Of a stretch of DNA of 34,307 nt, positions 18,927 through 30,579 are shown in pieces. This DNA comes from DATKCN01 sp035513175. Lineage in GTDB: Bacteria > Chloroflexota > Chloroflexia > Thermomicrobiales > CFX8. The notes under the pieces are model-generated. The model was given only the letters and a program-made list of their open reading frames with translations. It did no database searches and was not told the origin of the DNA. Position 1 is the stretch's first letter. Every line of letters starts with the position of its first letter. A program made the translations under genes and the position numbers. The stretch covers positions 1-34,307 of the forward strand of contig DATKCN010000120.1 in NCBI GenBank assembly GCA_035513175.1. The letters run 5' to 3'.

Positions 18927-19544
18927 CTAGAACAGACGAGACTGAACTGGGGGCGCCGGGGCCTCCGTCCGCCGCTCCCTGGCCTCAGCGACGACGCGCG
19001 GGAGCTTCTGGAAGTCGCTCTCGATGGTCGCGCGCAACGAGCTCTGATGCAACGCTGCCGCCGGGTGATACATCGGCACGACAACACGCTCGCCAAAGCG
19101 TCGTGGCTGGCCATGGATGCGCGAAATGCGCTCGTTCGGAAACCACCTCGACATCGAAAACCTCCCGAGCGTGACAATTGCCAGTGGATCGATCGCCTCG
19201 ATCTGCGAATCGAGATACGGCTGACACGCCGCGATCTCATCTGGCAGAGGGTCGCGGTTGCCCGGAGGACGGCACTTCACGATATTGGTAATGAACACCG
19301 ATTCACGCTGGAAACCCGCCGCGGCGATAAGCTCGTTGAGGAACTGGCCGGACGCCCCGACGAACGGCAGTCCCTGACGGTCCTCGTTTGCGCCCGGAGC
19401 CTCGCCAATAAACATGATGTCCGTCTCATAGTCTCCCTGGCCGGGCACCGCGTTGGTGCGACCGCGGCAAAGCTCACATCGCCCACACGCCCGCACGAGC
19501 GTGGCGACCTCCTCGATGATCCGAATGCGTTCAGACTTTTCCAT
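18927..19544 (-). CDS. Family 4 (Fe-S) uracil-DNA glycosylase
   Basis: The enzyme removes uracil from DNA, the first step of base-excision repair of deaminated cytosine. The 205-residue product has the family motifs GEAPG 47-51, FVGASGQFLNELI about 61-73, TNIVKCRPPGNRDP about 86-99, and HPAAAL 160-165. The 4Fe-4S ligands are likely Cys20, Cys23, Cys91 and Cys107 (an extra Cys26 gives CGRCELC). The C terminus is a short Glu/Pro-rich tail. ATG 19544 lies 29 bp downstream of the DEDDh-UvrC gene, and the pair is probably one transcript. The family was first known from thermophiles but is widespread. Confidence 0.93.
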   Translation of the reverse strand: MEKSERIRIIEEVATLVRACGRCELCRGRTNAVPGQGDYETDIMFIGEAPGANEDRQGLPFVGASGQFLNELIAAAGFQRESVFITNIVKCRPPGNRDPLPDEIAACQPYLDSQIEAIDPLAIVTLGRFSMSRWFPNERISRIHGQPRRFGERVVVPMYHPAAALHQSSLRATIESDFQKLPRVVAEARERRTEAPAPPVQSRLF

Positions 19545-19573
19545 GCAGTCGTCCCATCTCGCCTGCGCCGTGC

Positions 19574-21577
19574 TCAGGCGCCAGCCTTGTCGTCCTGACC
19601 AATATCGTCGCCGTCCGCATCATCACCGGCGAGCGATTCACCGAACGGGACCGCCAGGTCCACGTCCAGCGCCGCCCGGGCGACATCCTCCATCGCCGGC
19701 GACGCGTCCAGCGACATCAGCGCCGGATGGTCAGGCGTCTTGCGCATCCACCGAGCCAGGATCGACATTTCGTCGACCGCGTGGTGGTTCGGTTCCATCA
19801 ATCTGGCGTGGATGGTCGCTCGCAGGTGAATGTCGCGAAGCCTGCTGGCCAGGTCCGCGAACGTGTCGTCGTTGCGCACCCGAATCTGCGCCCAGCGTTG
19901 GCCCCTCAATAGATACCAGACTTCGCGGCTGCCTGGCGAGGCACTTGGGAGAACGAGGAGGGCGTGGGTGTGCGTTGCAGCGCTGGCGATGTGCTGCTGT
20001 TCGAGTGCGAGCGCCTCGATGCGCCTGACCTGATCGCGCAGGCGGGCGGCGCGTTCGAAGTCGAGAGTCACGACGGTCTGCTCGAGCTTTCGATGCAGGT
20101 GTTCAACAAGACGCGAGGCGTCGCCCTGAAAGAAGCGAGTGACATCCTGGACGAGGGCACGGTATTCATCAGGATCCGCAACACCCATGCAGGGTCCGAG
20201 ACACCGCTTCAAGCTCAGCTCAAGACACGGAGAGCCGTAGGACCGGGAATCCGTGAACGACCGGCGGCACGTGCGCAGCGGCAGGATGTCGTTGACGACG
20301 GAGACGGCCTCCTTCGCGCGCGACGCGGAGCGGAATGGCCCGAAATAGAGCGCTCCGTCATCCGCCCTGTCACGGCAGGTGATGACGCGCGGCCATCGGT
20401 TCGACACGTCAATGCGCACGTACGCGTATTGTTCGGCGTTGCGCTGGATGGTGTTGAACCGCGGCCGGTATCGCCGAATCAGCTGCGATTCGAGCATGAG
20501 GGCTTCCAGCTCGCTGCCAACGACCTCGACGTCGATGCGCGCCAGCGTCTCCAGCAGTCCGTCCATCTTGCGAGTGTAGCCGAGCGGCTGGGAATAGTAC
20601 GAGGCAACCCGCTTCCTGAGGTTGCGCGCCTTGCCGACGTAGAGCACGCGGTCGCCAGCGTCACGCATGATGTATACGCCGGGCGCCTGAGGGATCGGGT
20701 CGACGTGCGAGCGGTCCAGGATCGCCCGGCCGCGGCCGACCCCGGAGCGCGACGGACGCGTTGGCCTGCCGGCAGCGCACGCGCGCAGTATATCCTCGAT
20801 CGACTCGACGCCCTGCTCGCGCGCCCTCGCCAACAGCACGCGATAGACATCGAGCGTCGTCTCAGCGTCGACTAGCGCCCGGTGAGCGCCGTTGATCGGC
20901 ACGCCGAGTGCCCGCGCAACATCTGTCAGGCTCAAACGGCGCGACTCGCTGGCGTAGCGGTTCGCGAGCGACAACGTGTCGATAGCCGGGTTCACCAGCG
21001 ACGGAAGCCCGTTTCGCGCAAGCTCGGAATTCAGAAAGGCCATGTCGAATTCGACGTTGTGGCCCACGATGGGGAGATTGCCAACTGTTTCAATAATCGT
21101 CGGCGCAATCGAGCGAAAGTCGGGGCCCGTGGCTACCATGACATCGTCAATGCCGGTCATTCCCGAGATGTATTGAGGGATCGGACGGCCGGGATTGACG
21201 AGGCTCGTCCAGCGAAGCGGCGACCTACCGGGTGACACACGAATGATCGCGATCTCGATGATGCGCTGCCGCGAGGGCTTCAGGCCGGTCGTTTCGACAT
21301 CCAGCACGACGAAGTCCGCCGGAAACGCCTCGCGCGCATGATGCTGTCCGGTGGTCCAGACGCCGTCGGGCCGCAACGAGACGCCGGAGTGATCTTCGAG
21401 CACGGAACGCAGGAGCGAGCGCCACAGCGCCGCGCTGGACGCGTTGCCGAAGACATGAGCGATGAGCGCGTCCTCGTTGATTGCGCCGCGGTGCTGTTCG
21501 ATGCACTCCAACGCGCGCTCGATGAGCCCCGGATACTTTACCGACGGCTCAGCCGTCGCGCTCGCGTGTGCTTTCAC
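19574..21577 (-). CDS. DEDDh exonuclease fused to UvrC N-terminal half (GIY-YIG)
   Basis: The 667-residue fusion has these parts in order. An N-terminal winged-helix-like region (1-85) comes first. The DnaQ-type 3'-5' exonuclease follows, with DVETTG 93-98, HNVEFDMAFL 173-182 and HRALVDAETT 232-241, giving an intact D-E-D-D-H set. Next is a GIY-YIG nuclease (GVY 300-302, LYVGKARNLRKRV 312-324, catalytic Glu363). The UvrC cysteine cluster (Cys437, 451, 459, 463) and a UVR-type UvrB-contact helix (LDFERAARLRDQVRRIEAL, about 505-523) complete it. The RNase-H-like endonuclease and helix-hairpin-helix of full UvrC are missing. Such fusions are known, for example in Actinobacteria. A second cleavage step would need a separate protein. 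GTG 21577; divergent from ligA. Confidence 0.93.
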   Translation of the reverse strand: MKAHASATAEPSVKYPGLIERALECIEQHRGAINEDALIAHVFGNASSAALWRSLLRSVLEDHSGVSLRPDGVWTTGQHHAREAFPADFVVLDVETTGLKPSRQRIIEIAIIRVSPGRSPLRWTSLVNPGRPIPQYISGMTGIDDVMVATGPDFRSIAPTIIETVGNLPIVGHNVEFDMAFLNSELARNGLPSLVNPAIDTLSLANRYASESRRLSLTDVARALGVPINGAHRALVDAETTLDVYRVLLARAREQGVESIEDILRACAAGRPTRPSRSGVGRGRAILDRSHVDPIPQAPGVYIMRDAGDRVLYVGKARNLRKRVASYYSQPLGYTRKMDGLLETLARIDVEVVGSELEALMLESQLIRRYRPRFNTIQRNAEQYAYVRIDVSNRWPRVITCRDRADDGALYFGPFRSASRAKEAVSVVNDILPLRTCRRSFTDSRSYGSPCLELSLKRCLGPCMGVADPDEYRALVQDVTRFFQGDASRLVEHLHRKLEQTVVTLDFERAARLRDQVRRIEALALEQQHIASAATHTHALLVLPSASPGSREVWYLLRGQRWAQIRVRNDDTFADLASRLRDIHLRATIHARLMEPNHHAVDEMSILARWMRKTPDHPALMSLDASPAMEDVARAALDVDLAVPFGESLAGDDADGDDIGQDDKAGA

Positions 21578-21618
21578 CGCCGCATCCCCCGCCGTGTCAT
21601 GCAGTCAAGGCGAACGGC

Positions 21619-21648
21619 AGTATACGTGTAGAACAAGTGTACGAACAA
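21619..21648 (-). promoter_or_regulatory. Promoter of the DEDDh-UvrC/UDG operon
   Basis: Minus-strand TTGTTC (complement of 21643-21648), an 18-bp spacer and TATACT (complement of 21619-21624) form a reasonable promoter. They would start transcription about 35 nt before GTG 21577. The -35 lies inside the second GTGTA(C)GAACAA repeat. Confidence 0.55.
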
Positions 21649-21649
21649 G
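21626..21649. repeat. Tandem GTGTA(C)GAACAAG repeats, candidate operator
   Basis: GTGTAGAACAAG (21626-21637) is followed at once by GTGTACGAACAAG (21637-21649, sharing one G). The copies differ by a single inserted C. The second copy belongs to the 15-base element AAGTGTACGAACAAG (21635-21649) shared with the ftsK promoter. The repeats lie between two mirrored TATACT elements, where a bound protein would block both divergent promoters. Confidence 0.5.
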
Positions 21650-21652
21650 CTG

Positions 21653-21661
21653 TGCTATACT
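21653..21661 (+). promoter_or_regulatory. ligA extended -10 promoter element
   Basis: TGCTATACT fits the extended -10 form TGnTATAAT with one mismatch. No -35 is visible at the right distance, which is normal for this class. The expected start is near 21667, leaving a leader of about 75 nt. The mirror of this element (GCAGTATA 21617-21624 against TATACTGC 21656-21663) serves the other strand. Confidence 0.5.
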
Positions 21662-21741
21662 GCCGCAGGTTACCAACCAGTACGATCCCGACCCGCATGC
21701 CATGCCTTCAGTTGTCGCGGCGAGGAGCACCACGGACAGCG

Positions 21742-23778
21742 ATGGTTGACGACGCCGCTCGCCGCGTCAGCGAGCTTCGCGAGCTAATCCACAGGCACAA
21801 CTACGAATATTATGTCCTCCAACAGCCGTCGGTGTCGGACGCGGAGTGGGACGCGCTGTTCCACGAGCTGAAAGCGTTGGAGGACGCCCATCCCGAGTTG
21901 GTCACTCCCGACTCGCCCACGCAGAACATTGGCGCGATGCCTGCCGAGGGCTTCGAGCAGGTTGGCCATGACACGCCAATGCTCTCGCTCTCAAACGTAT
22001 TCTCCCGTGAAGCCCTCGACGAATGGATCCGGCGAGTGGAGCGCTTCGCGGGCCGCGAGAGGTTGGGCTACACCTGTGAGCCAAAGATTGACGGCGTCGC
22101 GATCAGTCTCCTGTATCGCGACGGCAGATTCGAGCGCGGGGCGACGCGCGGAGATGGATATGTTGGAGAGGACGTGACCGCCAACCTGCGCACCGTGCGG
22201 GACATTCCGCGTTTCCTGACGGGCGACGGGCCATTTCCAGCGAGTCTCGAGGTGCGCGGCGAGATCCATATGCGCCGCGGTGAGTTCCAACAGATGAACC
22301 GCGAACGCGAGGAGCGCGGCGAGCCATCGTTCGCAAATCCGCGCAACGCGGCCTCCGGAGCGCTGCGTCAGCTCGATTCGCGCGTTACGGCAAGCCGACC
22401 TCTGAGGCTGTTCGTGTACGGCGGCGCCACGCGCAACGACGGCATGCCACGACACCACTCGGACGCGTTGCGGATGCTGGGCGAGCTCGGCTTCCCGATC
22501 AGTCCCGACGCGCGGGTCTGCTCCGACGCTGAGGAAATCTGGAGCACCTGCGAGTGGTGGCACGAACGCCGCGCGGCGCTCGACTACGACATCGACGGCG
22601 TCGTGATCAAGGTCGACGACACTGAGCTGTACGACGAGATCGGATATGTGGCGCGCGAGCCGCGCTGGGCGACCGCCTACAAGTTCCCGGCGATGCGAGC
22701 GACGACACGGCTGGAAGCGATCGAGATCAACGTCGGGCGCACGGGCAGTCTCAATCCGCTCGCAAAGCTGACCCCGGTGGGCATCGGCGGCGTGACGGTC
22801 AGCCGGGCCACCCTGCACAACGAGGACGAAATACGCCGGCTTGACGCGCGGATTGGCGACACCGTCGTCATTCAGCGCGCCGGTGACGTCATCCCGAAGA
22901 TCGTGAGCGTCGTGCTCGATCGCCGCGACGGGACTGAGGTGGAGTTCGTGTGGCCGGACCGATGTCCGGTCTGCGGCTCGACGATCGAACGCGTCGCTGG
23001 CGAGGCAATGTCATATTGCGTCAACTCGGCGTCGTGTCCCGCACAGCTTCGCGAACAGGCCTCCCACTTCGTGTCGCGCGGCGCGATGGATGTTGAAGGT
23101 CTCGGCTCGAAGCTGGCGGCACGGTTCGTAGACACGGGACTGATTCGATCCCTGTCGGATGTCTACCGAATCGACTGGGATCAGGTGTTGCAGATGGAAG
23201 GCATGGGGCAAAAGAGCGTCGAGCGTCTTCAGCGGTCGATTGAGATCAGCAAGAGTCGGCCGTTGGCGCGCGTGATCTTTGCGCTCGGGATTCGGCATAT
23301 CGGCGAGCGGAATGCGGAATTGCTCGCCGAACACTTCAGATCACTCGACGGGCTGGCGGCGGCGAATATCGATGATCTTGCGTCGGTTCCGGGGGTCGGC
23401 ACGATCGTCGCACAATCGATCGTTGACTGGTTTGCGGAAGAGCGGAACCGCGCGCTGATCGCCGATCTGATTGCGCTTGGCGTGCGACACGAGCAGGAAC
23501 GCGACGCTGACGACAGCGCGCCGATGCCCGAGTGGCAAGGTCAAACGGTCGTGCTGACGGGCAGGCTAGCGACGATGCCACGCGGCGAAGCTGAATCACT
23601 GCTGAAACGCGCGGGAGCGAATGTGTCGTCGTCCGTTTCGCGCAAAACGGGCATCGTGATCGCGGGGGAGGAAGCGGGCGGCAAAGCGGACAAGGCGCGT
23701 GAGTATGGCGTGACGATCATCGACGAGGCCGAATTTCTCCGTCGAATCGGGCGCACTCCGGGAAACGAGAGCACGTAG
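21742..23778 (+). CDS. ligA: NAD-dependent DNA ligase
   Basis: The enzyme seals nicks, using NAD, in replication and repair. The 678-residue product has the full domain series: Ia (RELIHRHNYEYYVLQQPSVSDAEWD), the adenylation domain with nucleophile Lys115 in EPKIDG, the OB fold (VGRTGSLNPLAKLTPV), and the four-Cys zinc finger (CPVC, then YCVNSASC). Four helix-hairpin-helix repeats and a C-terminal BRCT domain (QGQTVVLTGRLATMPRGEA to GVTIIDEAEFLRRI) follow. ATG 21742 begins exactly at the family start; a longer frame upstream runs through the promoter and is not real. GAGGAG lies about 14 bases upstream, a little far. Confidence 0.97.
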   Translation: MVDDAARRVSELRELIHRHNYEYYVLQQPSVSDAEWDALFHELKALEDAHPELVTPDSPTQNIGAMPAEGFEQVGHDTPMLSLSNVFSREALDEWIRRVERFAGRERLGYTCEPKIDGVAISLLYRDGRFERGATRGDGYVGEDVTANLRTVRDIPRFLTGDGPFPASLEVRGEIHMRRGEFQQMNREREERGEPSFANPRNAASGALRQLDSRVTASRPLRLFVYGGATRNDGMPRHHSDALRMLGELGFPISPDARVCSDAEEIWSTCEWWHERRAALDYDIDGVVIKVDDTELYDEIGYVAREPRWATAYKFPAMRATTRLEAIEINVGRTGSLNPLAKLTPVGIGGVTVSRATLHNEDEIRRLDARIGDTVVIQRAGDVIPKIVSVVLDRRDGTEVEFVWPDRCPVCGSTIERVAGEAMSYCVNSASCPAQLREQASHFVSRGAMDVEGLGSKLAARFVDTGLIRSLSDVYRIDWDQVLQMEGMGQKSVERLQRSIEISKSRPLARVIFALGIRHIGERNAELLAEHFRSLDGLAAANIDDLASVPGVGTIVAQSIVDWFAEERNRALIADLIALGVRHEQERDADDSAPMPEWQGQTVVLTGRLATMPRGEAESLLKRAGANVSSSVSRKTGIVIAGEEAGGKADKAREYGVTIIDEAEFLRRIGRTPGNEST

Positions 23779-23802
23779 CGCGCAACGCCACTGGAGGGAC
23801 AT

Positions 23803-24018
23803 TTGTCAGGATATAGCATGCCCACCGGCGAGGACGATCCGGTCCACATTGTGCGGATGATCGGGCGCCTGGCGCAGATGGTCCTCGAGTTGCGCGATGA
23901 ATACGTCGAGACGCGACGAGACGACGCGCTGGAGCAGCTCGACCGCCGAATGCAAGAGCTGCACGACCTGCATACGAAGCTGCTCAAAGCCCGTGCCGAC
24001 ATCGATGCGGGAGAGTAG
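23803..24018 (+). CDS. Small coiled-coil protein, function unknown
   Basis: The 71-residue product has no recognised family. It is almost entirely helical, with heptad-like spacing of leucines and many charged residues from about residue 15 to the end (MIGRLAQMVLELRDEYVE, then LEQLDRRMQELHDLHTKLL). This predicts a coiled coil or a helix-dimer. It has no membrane segment. TTG 23803 has GGAGGG five bases upstream and is preferred over ATG 23818, which lacks a good site. It starts 24 bp after ligA, probably on the same transcript, and ends convergent with pyrE. Confidence 0.6.
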   Translation: MSGYSMPTGEDDPVHIVRMIGRLAQMVLELRDEYVETRRDDALEQLDRRMQELHDLHTKLLKARADIDAGE

Positions 24019-24064
24019 GGATCAAGGAACGCGCTCCAACAGCCCCGATGACACGCCGAGTTCG

Positions 24065-24658
24065 CTAGCGGGCGGTCGGAGCAACGGTGGAGCCCGGCTT
24101 CTCAATGGGCAGCCCCACGGCGCACAGCGGACACGTCGACTGATCGTGCGTGTCGATCTGGAGCGACGCCAGCGCCACCAGGGGAACTCCGAACTCCACC
24201 GAGCCGCCGGAGCGATCGACCAGCACTGAAACAACGCGCACATCGGCCCGCCAGTCCCCCAGCGCGGCGAGTGTCTCGCGAATCGAGCCGCCGGTGGTAA
24301 GGATGTCGTCGACGAGCAGCACGCGGGCCCCGGCCTTGATTGCTGTCCCGCGCTTGAACGCGCGAGCGCTCGCTCCATCGACCGCCCGTTCGGCATACGC
24401 GGCGGGCAATCCGAGCTGTCGACCGATCTCGAAGGCGAGCAGGATGCCGCCGGTCGTCGGACCGACGACCAGATCGAACGCCTGCCCGCCAAGCATGTCG
24501 ATCATCGCTCGGCAGGCGCGCTCGGTCGCCCGGGGATTGCGCAGCAGGTCGAATTTCTCGATATATCGATCGCTGTGCCGGCCCGACGCGAGCAGGAAAT
24601 GACCCGTCTTGAGGGCGCCGATCGATTCAAGCTCGCTCAGGAATGCTTGCCCGCGCAC
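24065..24658 (-). CDS. pyrE: Orotate phosphoribosyltransferase
   Basis: The enzyme joins orotate with PRPP to form OMP in UMP synthesis. The 197-residue product has the opening LESIGALKTGHFLLASGRHSD (family: 'G-x-F-x-L-x-S-G-x-x-S'), the GPTTGGILLAFEIG strand, and the PRPP loop VLLVDDILTTGGS. A C-terminal CPLC pair (Cys-Pro-Leu-Cys) is present, as in the longer archaeal/thermophile-type OPRTs. GTG 24658 follows a strong AGGAAAGGA. It lies 75 bp downstream of carB on the same strand and is the last gene of the operon. Confidence 0.94.
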   Translation of the reverse strand: MRGQAFLSELESIGALKTGHFLLASGRHSDRYIEKFDLLRNPRATERACRAMIDMLGGQAFDLVVGPTTGGILLAFEIGRQLGLPAAYAERAVDGASARAFKRGTAIKAGARVLLVDDILTTGGSIRETLAALGDWRADVRVVSVLVDRSGGSVEFGVPLVALASLQIDTHDQSTCPLCAVGLPIEKPGSTVAPTAR

Positions 24659-24733
24659 AGGTTTCCTTTCCTCGGCGATGTCATGCGACGGCGGTTCCAG
24701 CCGGATGCTCCTTCCGGGCCCGCGAGAACGATG

Positions 24734-27957
<3,224 letters not shown>

Positions 27958-27961
<4 letters not shown>

Positions 27962-29085
27962 ATGGCCGCTCCTTCACGCTCCGACTTGCGGCGTCTGAGC
28001 ACGCGCAGAAATTCGTCGAAGACGTATTCGTTGTCCATCGGACCAGGCGATCCCTCGGGGTGATACTGCACGCTGAAAACAGGCAGTCTGTCGTGCCGCA
28101 ATCCCTCAACTGAGCCGTCGTTGAGACTGACGTGTGAGACTGTCCAGCCAAGGCCCGTCGGAACGCTGTCCGCGTCGACCTGGTAGCCATGGTTCTGCGC
28201 GGTGATGTACACCCGGCCGGTGGCGCGATCGAGAACGGGATGATTGCCGCCACGGTGGCCGAACTTCAGCTTGCTGGTGTGAGCGCCGATCGCAAGACCG
28301 AGCAATTGGTGACCGAGACACACGCCAAAGTACGGCAGACCAGAGTCGACCATGTCGCGCACCGTGTCCAGCGCGGCGCCCGCGTTTTCTGGATCACCCG
28401 GACCTGGCGAGGTAAGCACGCCGTCCGGATTGAGCGCGGCAATCTCATCGAACGGCGTGTCGAACGGCACTACGGTGACGCTGGCGCCACGCCGCGTGAG
28501 CGAGGCGATGACGTTTTCTTTAACACCGCAGTCGATCAGCACGACCCGGAGATCGCCTTGGCCAGATACGCGCTCCTCAACGACCGACACGTCCGCGACG
28601 ACGTTGCTGTCGGAAGGGCTCCATGCCGTTCGCGCTCGTTGGCGAAGAGTGTCGAGCGCGCGCCCAGCGACAGAGGCGCAGATGACTCCTCGCATCGCTC
28701 CCAGATTGCGGATGTGGCGCGTCAGCGCCCGCGTGTCGACGCCTTGAATCGCGGGTATGTCATGCTCCGCCAGATACTGTCCGAGAGTCCGCTCGGAACG
28801 CCAGTTGCTCGGCCATTCGCAGTAGTTGCGCACGATCATGCCGCTGATCCAGGGGCGTCGTGACTGATCGTCCATTGGGGTCACGCCATAGTTACCGATC
28901 AGCGGATAGGTCATGCAGACGATCTGGCCGCGAAAGGACGGATCGGTGGCAACTTCCTGGTAGCCGGTCATCGTCGTGGTGAAGACGACCTCGCCCTCAG
29001 CGTCGCGCATGGCCCCGAACGACGTTCCGCGAAAGACGCGCCCGTCGGCGAGAATCACGGCGGCGTCCCCGTCACGAAAGCTCAT
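27958..29085 (-). CDS. carA: Carbamoyl-phosphate synthase small subunit (glutaminase)
   Basis: CarA hydrolyses glutamine and passes ammonia to CarB. The 375-residue product has the N-terminal CPSase domain (AVILADGRVFRGTSFGA to DTRALTRHIRNLGAMRG) and the triad-type class I amidotransferase. The nucleophile is Cys256 in YFGVCLGHQLLGLA, with His and Glu in QYHPEGSPGP. I use ATG 29085 because GGAGAGG is nine bases upstream. TTG 29106 would add seven residues with a 35-bp overlap into pyrC. The gene overlaps pyrC by 14 bp and carB by 4 bp. Confidence 0.96.
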
Positions 29086-30397
29086 TGTGCCGTGCCTCTC
29101 CGCCAACGATCGTCAGCACAGCCCTGCCGCGCGCCGTCAGCCCGAGTAGCGGCGTGTTTGCACTTCGCGTGTGCAGCGTGCTTCTGGAGACAATCCACTC
29201 GCGCGCCGGATCGATCACAGTGATATCGGCGACGGAGCCCTCTGCCAGTGACCCGCCCGGAAGACCCAAGGTGGTGGCGGGCCGGGACGTGAAGAGCGCC
29301 ACGACCGCGGGCCAGTCGAGCAGCCCCCTGTCAATCAGTCTCGTCATCGTCGGGATAGCGACCTCCAGGCCGGTCATTCCAAACGCGGATGTCGAAAGCG
29401 TATCGGTCTTGTCCTGCTCGGCATGCGGAGCGTGGTCGGTGGCCATGAAGTCGAATTCGCCAGCAACGAGCATGCTGATCAATCCAAGGGCATCCTCTTC
29501 AGGACGTAGCGGAGGATTGACCTTTGCGTTCGTGTCCAGACCGCCTTGAAGCACCACGGTCGACTCACCGGCGAACCGCTTCCGCCCGGTGACCCACTCA
29601 TGCGTCAGCGTCAGATGGTGCGGCATAACCTCCGCCGTCACCCGCACACCCCGCTTGCGAGCGTCCCGAACCAACCTGGCGCCCCGCACGGTTGAGACGT
29701 GCAGCACATGGAGCCAGCCCCCTGTCTCTTCCGCGAGCGCGATGTCGCGGGCGATGTATGACTCCTCGGCCTCGGCCGGAATACCGGCATCGCCCAACTC
29801 TTTCGAGATCGACCCGCGATGCATCGATCCAGGGCGCGCGAGCGCAGGGTCCTCACAGTGCGCCATGATCGGTCGATTCAGCTTGATCGACAGCGCCAGA
29901 GCCTCGCGCATCACGTCTTCGTCGATAGTGCTGTCCCCGTCGTCCGAGAACCCGATGGCGCCTGCCTGGGCCATCTCCCGCAATGGCGCGATGCGTTGGC
30001 CGGAACGACCGATCGAGATCGCTCCTATCGGATGAATGCGCACCCCGGTTGACGCGCTTCGCCGGACGATGTCCCGAATCGCTTCCGGGGTGTCGAGCGG
30101 CGGAATCGTGTTCGGCATGCAACACATGCGGGTGAAGCCACCAGCGAGCGCCGCGGTGGCTCCTGAGACGAGGTCCTCCTTGTGAGTCTGCCCCGGATCA
30201 CGCAGATGCACATGAGCGTCGATCCAACCGGGCGTCACCAGCAGGTCAGTCACGTCGAACACGACGTCGTCGCCGCTCGATGGCGTCGAAGGCGCGACCA
30301 TAGCGATGCGTCCGTCCTCGATTCCGATGTCGGCCATCATGTCGCGTCCCGATGCCGGGTCGATGACGCGGCCGCCGCGCAATAGCATCCGGCTCAC
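29072..30397 (-). CDS. pyrC: Dihydroorotase, class I
   Basis: The enzyme closes carbamoyl aspartate to dihydroorotate. The 441-residue product has the class I pattern: the HxH metal pair at about His62 and His64 in DAHVHLRDPGQTHKEDL, the FSDDGDS loop, His in IMAHCED, His in LHVLHVST, and Asp in FMATDHAPH. I prefer GTG 30397, since GGAGGA lies five bases upstream. ATG 30388 and TTG 30415 are alternatives. It is the first gene of pyrC-carA-carB-pyrE. pyrB, which in many genomes precedes pyrC, is not adjacent. Confidence 0.95.
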   Translation of the reverse strand: MSRMLLRGGRVIDPASGRDMMADIGIEDGRIAMVAPSTPSSGDDVVFDVTDLLVTPGWIDAHVHLRDPGQTHKEDLVSGATAALAGGFTRMCCMPNTIPPLDTPEAIRDIVRRSASTGVRIHPIGAISIGRSGQRIAPLREMAQAGAIGFSDDGDSTIDEDVMREALALSIKLNRPIMAHCEDPALARPGSMHRGSISKELGDAGIPAEAEESYIARDIALAEETGGWLHVLHVSTVRGARLVRDARKRGVRVTAEVMPHHLTLTHEWVTGRKRFAGESTVVLQGGLDTNAKVNPPLRPEEDALGLISMLVAGEFDFMATDHAPHAEQDKTDTLSTSAFGMTGLEVAIPTMTRLIDRGLLDWPAVVALFTSRPATTLGLPGGSLAEGSVADITVIDPAREWIVSRSTLHTRSANTPLLGLTARGRAVLTIVGGEARHNELS

Positions 30398-30416
30398 GGC
30401 GTCCTCCCGGGGCAAG

Positions 30417-30443
30417 AAAAAAGCCTCCGTGAATGGCGGAGGC
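30417..30443 (-). terminator. Terminator hairpin in pyrC leader, likely attenuator
   Basis: Minus-strand GCCTCCG, a seven-base loop (CCATTCA), CGGAGGC, then TTTTTT. This perfect 7-bp stem with a U-tract is the only clear rho-independent terminator I find in the window. It lies about 20 nt before the pyrC start and downstream of a promoter on the same strand. No minus-strand gene lies immediately upstream to be terminated, so it must act on the pyr transcript itself. TTTCCAGGGGCC just before the stem vaguely resembles a PyrR-binding loop, but I cannot draw a clear antiterminator. Confidence 0.75.
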
Positions 30444-30539
30444 CCCTGGAAACCTGTATGTGAGCTGGTCCGGTTCGGGAGTGCAACGTGTTCCTGATCC
30501 GTCTATGCATGCTCCAAGCGGGCGATTATCGCTCGGGGA

Positions 30540-30569
30540 AGGATACGCGCGACGCCTCACCAGCGTCAA
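30540..30569 (-). promoter_or_regulatory. pyrC operon promoter
   Basis: Minus-strand TTGACG (complement of 30564-30569), an 18-bp spacer and TATCCT (complement of 30540-30545). The expected start is near 30533, giving a leader of about 135 nt that includes the terminator hairpin. The element is interleaved with the divergent nth control region. Confidence 0.65.
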
Positions 30570-30579
30570 GGCTCGCTGT

